Below, piece after piece: positions 34,134 to 50,410 of a stretch of 64,000 nt of DNA; position 1 is the stretch's first letter; every line of letters starts with the position of its first letter. The stretch comes from Trema orientale (taxonomy: Eukaryota; Streptophyta; Magnoliopsida; Rosales; Cannabaceae), in assembly GCA_002914845.1 (NCBI GenBank), contig JXTC01000151.1:599833-663832 (forward strand), given 5' to 3'. The position numbers were made by a program, and so were the translations under genes. Below the pieces are notes generated by a model. That model was not told the DNA's origin. It saw only the letters and a list, made by a program, of their open reading frames with translations, and made no database searches.

Positions 34134-36136
34134 TGTTTTGGGGTTTTCCTAATTTTTTGGATTAATCCTAAGACCTGGATTAGTACTAATTAAGCACAAC
34201 AATTACTGGCCTAAACTAACTCGTATAACACAACTTGAATTACATGTCGTTTGGGATTTCTTTACTAATGCCTAAACTACATGTCATTTGAACTCGAGCT
34301 ACATGTCATTTTGAAGGAGGACTATATGCCGTTGGAGCCATGCTACATGTCATATGGCCTGAGCTACACGTCGTTTTGAAGGGCTTCTCTACGTGTACAA
34401 GCTACCCCCAAGACTCTAGAAGTTTCCGGAAATATCTAATGTCAAAAATACTTGTACCTTAAGCTTTTGTGGTCTAAGTACTTACAAGACAAGTTTCTTG
34501 TCTTCAACAACAAGCCACCCCATAGTTCTAGAACATTCTAGAACTCTCTAACTTATATCCTAAGAGCTTGTAGCTCAAGTACTTACAAAGTAAGTTGTCC
34601 CTAGGCTTCTAGACAGCTCCGGAAGTGTCTAACTTAGAGGCTAAGATTTTTATCCTCTTGTACTACAAGGCAAGGACATGTATTGCCTATAAATAGGGGT
34701 ACACCCCTTCATTTGTAAAGGGATTGATTTCATTAATACAAACTCTTCCATTTCTTCCTCTACACTCTCACAACTGTGCACTCTTTCCTTCTCTCTCCCT
34801 CTTGTTCTCTTTCTTGACCGAAGCTCTTAAGCTTCCCCTTCTCTCTCTTGCTTTTATGTTCAATCCGTAGTCTAGTATCATCCACGCCACCATTCTTCAT
34901 TCTCCACACTTGTAACGTTTATCTTTCCTTCCATGTATATATATTTGTATCTTGTTTGCATGTCTTTAATTCTTTATTAATCATATTGTCTTCACCCACC
35001 ATCATCATCTTTGTTTTTTTTTTTTTTCTTAGTCAACCGTAGCTTTCATTTTCTTACCTCTCCCTTCTTTCATCTATATATATATATACATCTTCACACA
35101 TTTATATATATGTTCATGCACGTATAGAACTTGGCCAACAAATTTACTATTATTGATATTTCTCTAAGTACTTCTATAGGCTTAGGTATTTTTGCATATC
35201 CATTTTTAGGTCCATATTCATTTTTTTTTACTTATTCTAGGCCCAATAGTTAATTTATATCATTTTCTATCCAATAATTAGTTTTATACCATCTTTTATT
35301 ATCCTGTTACTTTTAGATTATTTTTTCTACTAACTTGTGCAATAAGTTTCTTTGCATGCAGTTTCTAACCCGTGTACTTTAGCGATCTTTGGGCACCGAA
35401 CTACTCTTTATAATTTTTGTGCTTAACCTGTAGTATAAGTTCGAGGTGTTGTGCTCTCTATATTTTTTATATATATATATATCTGTCTTGTATCTCTACC
35501 TTGGCGTGTAATTCTTATTGCTGCTCTAAGTGCAATCAATTACTACGCTTTTCCTTCCCTGTAAAGTAATCTGTATTACTACCCTAAGTACAATCGGTTA
35601 CTTTGCTCCCCTTTTAATTATTGTGCGTATTTATTTAGTGATCTCTGTTATTTTCTCTCGCGACTGGTCACATCGCTTTATTTAAATTTCAATACTTTAA
35701 TTTTAGTTTTTTATTATTATTTCTGATAATATGGCTGGACTTACGGCCTCGTAATTCTAACCCCTCTAATTAACTAAAACTGGCATATGGATAGTATCGC
35801 CTTCGTTAGTTTCTAACTATTTATTTTTTCTGCACTTTATTTCTACTGCTAATTTCTAGTTGACACTATGGTCAGTTTATTCGCCTCTGTCAACTTTTAA
35901 TATTATTTTATTTATGCTTATTCTCATACACACTGAGTCATCCTTGTAACCACTTATCTTGTCGAGATACGTAGGAAGAGTTGTTCTTATTGCGACCGCC
36001 TGTCCTGTTTCGACACGTGGAAGTGTTGTGATGACCCTTTCTGTTGTGCATTCTAATGGCCTAATCTAATTACATTCTGATTTATTTTAATTAAGTACAG
36101 GTCATACTAATTAATCCAGAGTTCTGACCTTAAACA
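34134..36136 (+). repeat. 5' LTR of the Tat/Ogre-like element, about 2.0 kb
   Basis: It starts TGTTTTGGGG inside P450 exon 8 sequence and ends TTAAACA six bases before the primer-site motif. A clear TATA box (CTATAAATA, 34,687-34,695) lies in U3. Upstream of it, 34,240-34,390 holds degenerate repeats of CTACATGTC(A/G)T(T). There is no partner LTR, so the right boundary rests on the terminal CA and the primer site. Confidence 0.65.
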
Positions 36137-36224
36137 TTAAAAGGCGACTCCACTGGGGAGTAGCCAAAGGAAAACTGACATTTCTTCGGGATTCCCAAGA
36201 TCCACAAGTGCATCTTGTTATCTT

Positions 36225-36450
36225 ATCCATTTCACCCGGTGGTGTACCATTACTCTGCCCGTTTCATTTCTCAACATCCGGCGGTATACCGTTACTTTGC
36301 TCGTTTCATTTTGGACACTTGACGGTGTACCATTACTCTGTCCTGTATACCATTACTTTATCCGTTTCATTTTTCGATACTTGGCGGTGTGCTGTTACTC
36401 TATTTGGTGCACCGCTATTCTGTCCATCTCGTTTCTTTTACACCATAATT
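36225..36450 (+). repeat. Degenerate minisatellite in the retroelement leader
   Basis: About five diverged units carry GGTGTACCATTACTCTG, a C/T-rich GTTTCATTT block and a C(A/T)xxTTGGCGG-like spacer, about 35-55 bases each. They lie between primer site and gag. Confidence 0.6.
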
Positions 36451-39400
36451 CTGCCATTTCATCTTCTCAAAACTCTATCAAATTTCTTTTAATTTTTCGT
36501 CCTGAAATTCTGTCAAATTTCTGTTCCCCTCTTTTCAGAAATTTCCTTTCAAAAACAAAAGTCCCATTTCTTTCTTTTCTCCCTTTCCTCAAATGGCAAA
36601 CGAGCAAAATCTGGTAATTAATACCGAAGCTCAATCTCTCCTTGCTAAATTAGCAGCCTCATTAGATAGTATGAGACAAACTTAAGCAGACATACAATTG
36701 TCTCACGTCGAAATTCTACAAAGGATTACCAATATCGAAAAATCTCATGGAACCGGACCTTCTACTCCAGCTCTACCTCACAACAACACTTCTCATGCCT
36801 CAAATCAAGACCCTACTAATCCTACTGCCATAACTTTAACTGGTACTGATAACGAAGCTCCCAAAATTTTTATTACAAAAGAAGAACTTCAAGAAATACT
36901 CAAGTCTGAGTTAGCAAGATTGTTACAGCGGTGGACTTTCAACCTCCATATCCCGCCAGTATTCTTGCCAAGCCATATCCAAAGAATTATACTAATCCTC
37001 GATTTCAGAAATTCGATGGGAAGAAGAGAAACGCTAGGGAACACATTATTAGTTTTCTAGATGATCTGGGAGTCTATGCTAGCGATCATGAATTAAGGCT
37101 GAGAGAGCTTTCAAAATATCTCACTGACCGAGCATACTCTTGGTTCGTCAATTTACCAGCAAGCAGTATTGGTACCTAGGAGGAACTGGTAACGAAATTT
37201 TGTACAAAATTTTTTTGCAGTAGAACACAAGTTGGGCTTATCCGATCTTTCCAGCACAACGCAAAGGGAAGGTGAATCACTTACAGCCTATGTAAATAGA
37301 TTCAAAAAAATAGCTCTTGACTGCAAAGAAATTATCTCAGAAGAAGAATTAATTCGAGTGTGCATCAATGGAATGCAAGCTAAATACAAAGTTCATATTG
37401 AAAATCATATGAGCTAAAACTTTGCTAAACTAATGTTCAGAGTCAGCAACATTGAAGCAACAGTAGTAAAAATGCGCAAAGCTATGCCTGATAAAAGAAT
37501 TGCTACTGAAAATTAGAATAGACCACTTTTCTCCAAAAGAAGGAAAGAGGTTGCTACAGTTGATCAACGCCAACAAGGTAGAAGAGATCAACCAATTCTG
37601 CCAGAAATACCACTTACCAAAGATAGAATCAATATTTTGGTGCGAGCTTGGATAGAAGATGGAGTTCTGAAATACCCACAGCCCAGGAGACAACCAACAC
37701 AAGTAGCAATATAAGATCTCAAATATTGCTTGCTATATAAAAGAGTAAACCATGCCACATCAGACTATTCTATTGTCCGAAGAGTTTATCATGAGAAAGC
37801 TCAACGAGGAGAAATTCTGATTGGGTAACAACAACAAAGGGCTAAAAATAATCCGTTTCCCAATCATGAAAGAGGGCAAGTGAACACTTGCACGGCTATT
37901 GATCCAACTGTTGATGATCCAACTAATAAAGAATCATCAAAAGGAGAAGAAACCAATATAATGATGGAAAATCTCATGAAGTCTCGAGCTTTCAAAAATC
38001 TGTTTGACAAGATGAAGCTCATCAAGAAACTACACAAGCAATCTTCAAGATATCTCAACGGTTTGGTCCACAATACTGCTCTATTAATCATGTTGTTGGT
38101 CGAATTGCCAAGAAAGATGAGGATACAATCATATTTTCCAGGAAAGATGCCCAGGTTATGAACTTCAATCATAACAGGCCACTCTACGTGGAAGTTAAAG
38201 TAAATGGCACTCCTTTCAAATGAGCTTTGATAGACAATGGCTCGTCAGTCAACCTCATGCCTTGGTAAGTTTTCAAAGCAGCTGGCATTCCAAAAAGCAA
38301 ACTAATCTTGTAAATTATACCACTTGTCACTTTTGCATCAAGTTCTCATACTACAAAAGGGCATGTTAATGTGGACCTACAAGTTGGACCCATCCGAGCA
38401 CCAACTAAATTCTTCGTGATTGATATGGATGTGTCCTATCATTTGCTGCTTGGAAGACCATGGATTCACCATAATCAAGTGGTACCTTCTATGTTGCATC
38501 AGTGTCTGAAAGTGATAAGAGGAAAAAGAGAAATCCTAGTGCCGGCAACAAAGGCTCCGTTTGCTCAACAAAAAGTTTTTTGGGCAGAGGCTATATTCTT
38601 TGATGATATTTTTGATGGGCCAAACGAGACAAAGCCACAAGGAGTATTGTTGCATACAATTGTCGATGTAGTTAGGTTATCCTCAAACAACATGATGGAG
38701 ATTGATTCAGTAGACTTAAAAGAATCTTCTCTTCAGCGAATTAGTCTATCTGACAGGAGAATCGCTTATCAATTATGAAGTTGTGGCAAGGCCAATAATG
38801 ACCTCGCGAGCTTCAAAAAAGTTTACCTTGCACAGAATTCAGAACGAGTAGAAGCTATTCCACTCGCTCCAGAAAAATTATAAGACGAGCCCAAGAATCC
38901 TCAAGAAGGGCTCAAGAAAATAAATTTGACAGAAGATAGAGAAGAAAAGTCAACGTTTATTTCTACCAAATTAGAGCCAGATTTTGAAACAGCTCTAGTA
39001 AAGTTGCTGAAAGAATATCGTAACATTTTTGCATGGACCTACGAAGACATGCTAGGATTAAGCAGTAAGACATAGGCTTACTGTAAAATCCTACTTTCAA
39101 ACCAGTTAAGTAGACCGCGAGGAATTTTAGTAATCAAATTCAGCTGCAAATCAAAAAAGAGATAAAAAAATTGTTAGAAGCTGAATTTATAAAACCATGC
39201 ATACATGCGACATGATTGGCAAACATAGTACCAGTGAGGAAGAAGAATGGGCAAATCAGAATTTGTGTAGATTTCAGAGATCTAAACATAGCGTGCCCAA
39301 AAGATAATTTTCCACTACTAAATCTAGATATGCTTATCGATGCAATGACCAACCATGAAATATTCTCATTCATGGATGGATTCAGTGGCTATAATAAAAT

Positions 39401-39950
39401 CAAGATAAATCCAAAAGATACCAAAAAGACTGTTTTTAGAACTCCACTTGGCAATTTCTACTACACTGTAATGTCATTTGGATTGAAGAACGCATGAGCC
39501 ACTTATCAACGGGCAATGACAGCAATTTTTCATGATATGATTCATAATTATGTGGAAGATTACGTCAATGATTTTGTGGTGAAATCTAAAAGAAAAGAAT
39601 CACACTTGGATCACTTGAGAAAAGTATTTGAAAGATGCAGAAAATATGATCTCAAGATGAATCCCTTGAAATGCACTTTCGGAGTCACAGAAGACAAGTT
39701 TCTTGGCTTCGTGGTCCACAAAGATGGAATCAAGATTGATGAAGATAAAGCGAAAGCAATAACGGAGATCAAGCCACCTCAAGATCTCAAACAATTGAGA
39801 GGATTCATTGGAAAAATTTTCTATCTCAGGAGATTTATTCCAGCTCTAGCCAGTATTATCAAGCCTCTTCATCAACTGACCAAAAAAGATACGAAGTACA
39901 AATGAGGTCATGAGCATGACTATACTTTTGAAGAATCAAAAAGATTCTCA

Positions 39951-42900
39951 CCAACTCGCAAGTCATAGTTTCTCACCATAATATGGTCCTAATCATCGAG
40001 GGTCCTAATCATCGACTAAGGGGCTAACAGGAATCCATTATTTCTCAAGGGACGGATCGTGCATAAGCATTTGAGCATCTTGACCTCATCGAATACCGTG
40101 CGCATTATTGAAGAAATTATAAAAGTTATACTAATTCCATAAAAGCGCGGTTAAAAAATGCTATATATATTTACCCTGTAGCCACCCTGATTTTTCTTTC
40201 CATATTTGATTTAATTTGACGTGGTCGATACTAAAGCCATATGTGATATGTTGTTTAGGTGTGTCAATCCATTTACGCTAAATTGGCTCCTTAATTGTTA
40301 AATTTTAGTTAGTTATTTTACTTTAATTTTTATAAATTACCTTTTTTTTTTAAGGTTTGATTTCAAGAGTAAAGAAGTGTAGTTGAATTCGAAGTTTTGT
40401 TATTAATAAAAAAAATAATAAATAAATAAAATAGTACTTTTGATGGTTCTATGATATTTTTAGATATACAGGGATTTTAGTCTAAATTTGACAAAACATA
40501 AGATTTTCTATGTTAAATTTGCTTGCTATTATATTATTTCAATTTGAGAAGAAAAATGAAGGGATTTGTACTATATGATATTGCTCTTTAAATTATATGT
40601 TTACTAATTAACTGATTAAGCAAGGACAAGGAGGAAAAATGGCGAAATTTTTTTCTTTTCTTAAGAAAAAAATGATAATAAAGTGCCATTTATTACAGGA
40701 CTCTTATGACAGAGAAAATAAGAGTTCAGTTTTGTGATGTTCGGAAAAAATAAATCTTCTGTTTGTTTTCTCTGGAAAGATCAAGAAGACCAACCCTTAT
40801 CATAGTCTATCATGAAGAATTAGGCAAAATGACAATGTTGAAAAATAAAATTACATATATCGTGTATCACATATGCAGATTATTTTACAAATACATGTTT
40901 CACAAGTGATTTTGCAAAAGTCCTCGTATATCACATGCATCGTGTATCACATGCAGTGTTGCTTTCAAAGGGCCGGGGAAATAGTCCGTCACAGTGTTAA
41001 AGGGATAAAAAAATAGTCCTCATAATTGGTTAATGCCTATTGCCCAAATATAAAGTGAACGACAAGTTCACTTCAAAAAAGAAAACTAAAAAATGAATGA
41101 CAAGTTGACTTTCAGGATAATTAGGGAAGTTGTCTTTCATCCCATTCAATCCGTATTTTTTAGCATATTTATATCCAATCCGTACTTAGTACGGATTTCA
41201 GATTTCTCATCTAATTCAATCCGTATAAAACGTTTAAACCAATCTATTCTAATTCGTAAATGTGCGGATTGGATCAGTTATTTTAGATGGTTATTTGGGC
41301 TTGATAAATAAACTTTTAAAATTAGGTCTTCATGTCATTTTTTGTCTTAAATGATTTAATTTTAGTAGAAATTTGAGTCTTTTTTACAAATTTGGCTAAT
41401 TATTGATCATATATATGCATATAAAATTAAATACAATCTGTTAATATGCATACAAATTTGAGTCTTTTTTACAAATTTGGCCGATTATTAGATTAGATTG
41501 TGCGGATTTTGAATACCCTAGTACTATGGACATCTTTACTAATTTGTAATTAAAAAAACTATACAAGAAAAACTTTTGGAGAAAAACTAATTATTCTAGG
41601 AAAAACAAAGAATAAAAAATTGAGTTTTTTTTTTTCTTCCTAATTTTACTAATTCTGTAAGAGATTCACCAAATTGGAAAATAATTAAACACATACATGA
41701 GAAGCATAAAATAATCCTCTCTTATTTTCATTTACATACATACATTACGAGTACTCAATTAGTATTCGATAAACATGGCTTATGATGACGTTTTCTTTTG
41801 TTCTTTGGATTATCTGATGAGACATATCAACCTCATATCTAATCACGGTTTGAAAATTTCGATGGGATATTAATGGTACTAAAATGCAGGTTGGGTAAAA
41901 CTATTCAAGAATCCATTTTCAAGATAGTCATTAAAAATTTTAAAGGGCCAATAGTCAGATCAATTTGAGTTAATTTATTTATTTATTTTTTAAGTTAAGA
42001 AAAAAAAGCTGAATAAATAATTCAGCGTGAAACCTAACCCGAGTCACATGGATGATGGATCTAGTGCAAACTTTCCCTTTCTGAGTGGACCTCACTAAAT
42101 AGTTTCGATTTTTCAAAAAAAAAAAAAAAAAGAAAAAAAGAAAAAGGTATGGCCTTTCTCCAACTGTTAGAAGACATCTGACCGTAAAGGTCACTGGCTG
42201 GAAATGAATAGCACTTCTCTTAAGTTAAATATGTGGAGACCTGATCTAATAAATCAACTTGAAGATGGCATAGAGAAGTTACGTTAATTAATTAGCAAAC
42301 GATCTGCACAATATATTTATTTATATATATGAAAATTTTTGAGGAATAGATCATTTGAAAGTGAAGTTTAAATAAAAGCTAAGTTTAAATTTTTTTTGTG
42401 AAATAATTTTTTTACATTGTCTAATATGGTATTAAGCGCAGTCGAGTATATAATTAAGTATAATCGAATATTACTGAGAAAAACTACTGCAAATAAATTA
42501 AAAATATATGAAGTTACAAAATATTGGCCAATCATATTACAATTCTGACAATATAACAGCAATATAGCAGAAACTACTTTTTTTTTTTTTGTGCATACTG
42601 GGAATAAAAAACTTACAGATGTCAAGTAAAAGACTAAATTTGAGTCATTTGACTGCATAACAACGTTAAACTAAGTATTGAGATTACACTAAACAAAGTT
42701 TGGATACCAAGAGGAAACAAGATTCCTTGTCCGGAGACGTTGGTGTTATTAACCTTTTAATTTGCTTCTAAGATATATGTTCCGTGTTAAATACTGAAAA
42801 TATTAAGAAGGAATAGAACGTGTCATCCATCCACAGTGTATTTAGCATGGGGATGTAGCGAAGGATTTGGGGCCAAGTTTCAAGCTGGCCCAGGCTCGTG

Positions 42901-43698
42901 GCCTTTTATGTCCTTTTCACAAAAGCTTGAGAATGGGATTTGGACCTGGTATGAGTAATTTGGGCCAAAATTATATGTTATGACAAATTTTTATTTTTTT
43001 AATTTTTCTTATTTTTTATGATTGTCACTAATTTTATCACTGGTTTGATAATCTGAATAAAATCATCTTTAAAAGTGGTCTTAAAATGTCATTACATTGA
43101 AAAAAAAAACAAATCCTAGATCAGTTTATTTTGGAAAGAAGAGGGCCAAAACAAGCCCTTACCATAGTCTATCACAGTGTGAAAGGAAAGGAGACAGCTG
43201 ATTCAGCCTCTCCATTCGTTGGCGTTGATTTTGATTTCATTTACGTGCTATTTTTGTTTCGTTAATTGCTTCGAAAATGAAGGAAGGAAAGAGGGAAATT
43301 ACTAGGATTACATCATACTCTACTCAGTTAGCTTTTTGTTTCATATGTCATTAATTTTGTCATTCTATACAGTTATATATATATACATACATATATAGAG
43401 AGAGAGAGAGAACTGAAATGCAACCGACTAATACATAAATATTATCATGTACAAATACAAGAAGACTGCTCTGCACGCCAGTTAAAGCAAGCTGCCCATC
43501 ATTTCTTATACTAAACATATCATCTTTATTTTTCATGACGCATATACGTATATATATACACATAGCATGCATGTTGACTCGCATTACATTTTCTAATCAA
43601 ACCACCACACAGACTAGGCATATTCCAACTAGGTACATAATTTATGCCTAAATGTTACACCGTAACTAATTATGCTTAATTTTCTTTCATCAGGTTTC
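39951..43698. other. Intergenic region between the retroelement and P450 copy 2
   Basis: No gene was found. CGTGTATCACAT(A/G) repeats occur near 40,859-40,960. A block near 40,765-40,815 (AAGA...CAACCCTTATCATAGTCTATCA) resembles 43,136-43,178, an old duplication. A (GA)n run lies at about 43,397-43,411. The 3' flank of P450 copy 2 shows no clear AATAAA. Confidence 0.45.
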
Positions 43699-47538
<3,840 letters not shown>

Positions 47539-47617
47539 TTTCACTTGCAGGAGTTTTTCTTGGAGTCTTAAAGAAAATCAATTGGGATGTGCTTTGTTAA
47601 TGGATGATCGAGTTGCT

Positions 47618-47625
47618 TATTTATA
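47618..47625 (-). promoter_or_regulatory. TATA box of P450 copy 2
   Basis: On the minus strand this reads TATAAATA, about 80 bases before the start codon. That predicts transcription starting near 47,590 and a 5' leader of about 50 bases. It is followed by GATCATCCA, also present upstream of copy 1. Confidence 0.65.
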
Positions 47626-47629
47626 GAAG

Positions 47630-49210
47630 AAATTAAGCATATGAAAGAGTACTAGCTAGTAGTACTAGCTATAGGACTTGTCTACGGTTACTATTCAGCT
47701 GAATTTTGTGATAAAGAATTGTTGATGGCTAGAGGACGAAGTGATGTTGACCACGTTTGAATATTCAAACTCGATGTCTTGTACCTGCGACGTCACCTAC
47801 TCACCTTTGGTCTGCTACATCTATGTATAAACTAACAGCATCTTCGATGGAACACTATTTCATTGCGCTAATCAAAGTTATAGTTTAGCATATTGCATAA
47901 AAAATATTTTCCAATAAAGTGCTGTTTGTTGTGACAAATTTAAAATATTAAAATTTTCAATTTTCAATATCCTCCAATTATTTTTACATTTTCTAATGCT
48001 CAATTATTATACTTTTTAGTACTTAACCAATACGAAATTAACTTATTAACTCCTAAATAATAGAATACTAAAAACATATCCTCAGATCAGCAAAATTCGT
48101 AACGCGACCGGTCCTGGAAGGGGGACCGTATCTAAAGCCTTGTTTGTGTAAAATGTAACATTTGTAGTACTAGCATTTGCATTTGGAGATGTCTAATATT
48201 CGTAGGCATTTCAATAAGTTAATTTGTATCAAGTGGCCTTATTCATATTGCAAAAATGAATATAGAAGGCTCGTTTTGTGTTCACATTTTTTTTTCGACT
48301 AAAAAGAAAATTAAAAGTTTATTTGCAAACTTTGTTTTTACAAATTGTTAGCAAAATTTTCGATCTACGAGGTAATATCTTTATTTTTAAAAACAAATTT
48401 CAAAAACAATATTGTTTGTATATGCATATATACATATCGACATAGATACATAAGTTATACACTTTGTTTTTCCTTATTTTCTCTATTAATTTTCTCTCCC
48501 TGGATATCTCTGAGATTTCCTTTCCTATCTCACATTTCTCTTTCCTCAATAAGTTTTTTGGTTTTCTCTCGTAACTTTTTGAAAACTCTCTCACTTGATT
48601 TTCTCTTTCTTTGTGTAATTCTCCTTTTGTTTTTGTTCTCTTAACTTATTGAATCCTCCTCTCTTTAGTTTTTTTTTTTTTTTGATGGTTAACAAGAATT
48701 TTTCACTTTTTGTGTTTAGTATAAGCAATGAAATAAAATGTATCAAGTATGTAACCTGTTCCGAAAAAAAAAAAATTGATAACCAAAATGCAATTTTTTA
48801 AATTTATTCAAAACAATAACAAGAGGGATAATATCAAGAATTTCCCATATATTTTAGCAGAATACAAGTTTCAACCTTCTGTATTTAGGAATGCGAATCG
48901 TATCCTTTAGTTTGTTAAATCAGATTAAAATCATCCTTTGAGTTCATTTTGGTCAAAGTTATGTTATGAAATGACACTAATACCTTTACTAAAAATTAAT
49001 CAAATAGTTAAATTACCTTTTAACTTTTGATAACTAAACACCCAAAGAAAAATACTTCAAAATATTAGAATTTCATAAAATAATTTTGGGTATTTGATAT
49101 CTAAGTTATTTGGTTCTACTTTTACAGGCTAATATCAAATAATCTTAACCAATTTGACAAATCTATACAATATACATTTTGTATTCCTATAATAATTCAT
49201 TCTTTCTTTC
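47630..49210. other. Upstream region of P450 copy 2, nothing firm
   Basis: No gene was found. GCATCTTCGATGGAA near 47,839 and ATTTGGAGATG near 48,184 form weak inverted termini that could bound a roughly 350-bp MITE, but no target duplication supports this. Confidence 0.35.
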
Positions 49211-49723
49211 NNNNNNNNNNNNNNNNNNNNNNNNNNNNNNNNNNNNNNNNNNNNNNNNNNNNNNNNNNNNNNNNNNNNNNNNNNNNNNNNNNNNNNNNNN
49301 NNNNNNNNNNNNNNNNNNNNNNNNNNNNNNNNNNNNNNNNNNNNNNNNNNNNNNNNNNNNNNNNNNNNNNNNNNNNNNNNNNNNNNNNNNNNNNNNNNNN
49401 NNNNNNNNNNNNNNNNNNNNNNNNNNNNNNNNNNNNNNNNNNNNNNNNNNNNNNNNNNNNNNNNNNNNNNNNNNNNNNNNNNNNNNNNNNNNNNNNNNNN
49501 NNNNNNNNNNNNNNNNNNNNNNNNNNNNNNNNNNNNNNNNNNNNNNNNNNNNNNNNNNNNNNNNNNNNNNNNNNNNNNNNNNNNNNNNNNNNNNNNNNNN
49601 NNNNNNNNNNNNNNNNNNNNNNNNNNNNNNNNNNNNNNNNNNNNNNNNNNNNNNNNNNNNNNNNNNNNNNNNNNNNNNNNNNNNNNNNNNNNNNNNNNNN
49701 NNNNNNNNNNNNNNNNNNNNNNN
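49211..49723. other. Assembly gap (N run, 513 bases)
   Basis: Undetermined bases. Frames spanning this stretch are artefacts. Confidence 0.99.
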
Positions 49724-50410
49724 ACTTCTATTTTCATCCACAAAAATAATAAACAATCTTTTTTTGCCGAAGAAAAATAATAAACAATCTATACAAGAAG
49801 AAAAATTACTAGTAGCTGGTGGTAACGTGTTTTTGACATTTAGAAATGTCTTACGACTATTATTACCCGATACATGTTCCTTTAACATAGATGAATTTTT
49901 TATTTCTTTTTTTACTTGAGGAAGGAGATTCAAACTTAGAAAAAGGTGGAAAAAAAAATTAGACCATTAATTACCGCTTAATAGACCCAGTTAATTATTT
50001 CTAATCATGCATTATTATTTTGCTCTAATTTGCACCATTTTTCTTTTCAAAAACTATTTTTTATTCGTCGGTGGTCCACATTCAAAGTAATTGCAAATAA
50101 AAAGTTTATTAGCCAAAAGTGATAGTTAACGAAGCATAAATGATAATACTAGACTGGACTGAGTGATTCAATGTTGTATGAGTTACGAATAGTTAAGTTC
50201 TGGTTTTTTTATTATTATTATTATTATAGCGCACATGAGCAAGCGTTACAGTAATTTGACAATACATGCTTTTTTATTTTATAAAAACATATATTTGAAT
50301 AGTCAAGAACCACTTATTAGTTACCTACTTCGTTTTTAAAAAAGAAAATATAATTTACATGTACACTGTTGTGACGGACGGGTATTCCACCAAAAACAAA
50401 ACCCTCTTTT
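49724..50410. other. Intergenic DNA, nothing recognised
   Basis: AT-rich. A small direct repeat near 49,740-49,790 (GAAAAATAATAAACAATCT and a similar copy) and an ATT repeat near 50,210-50,226 are the only structures seen. Confidence 0.45.

Larger units (their letters stand above)
34134..39950 (+). mobile_element. Degraded Tat/Ogre-like Ty3/Gypsy element lacking its 3' part
   Basis: Parts in order: 5' LTR (34,134-36,136), primer-site region with GGCGACTCCACTGGGGAG (36,143-36,160), leader with a minisatellite, gag (about 36,593-37,850), aspartic protease (around 38,160-38,480, with an IDNGSSVNLMPW-like active site), and reverse transcriptase (about 39,210-39,900, with CVDFRDLN, ACPKD, FMDGFSGYN and YVNDF-type blocks). 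RNase H, integrase and 3' LTR are absent. The reading frames are interrupted many times, so it is an old fossil. The family call rests on the RT blocks and the primer-site junction. The right end is approximate. Confidence 0.8.

Noticed and set aside
40859-40960. CGTGTATCACAT repeats as a regulatory array
   Set aside because: There are only three or four imperfect copies, with no gene nearby in a suitable orientation.
47838-48195. Possible MITE bounded by GCATCTTC and GGAGATG
   Set aside because: The inverted termini are only about 7 bases with a mismatch, and no target duplication is visible.
49135-49933. Long frames of 200-248 codons
   Set aside because: They are produced by the 513-base N gap.
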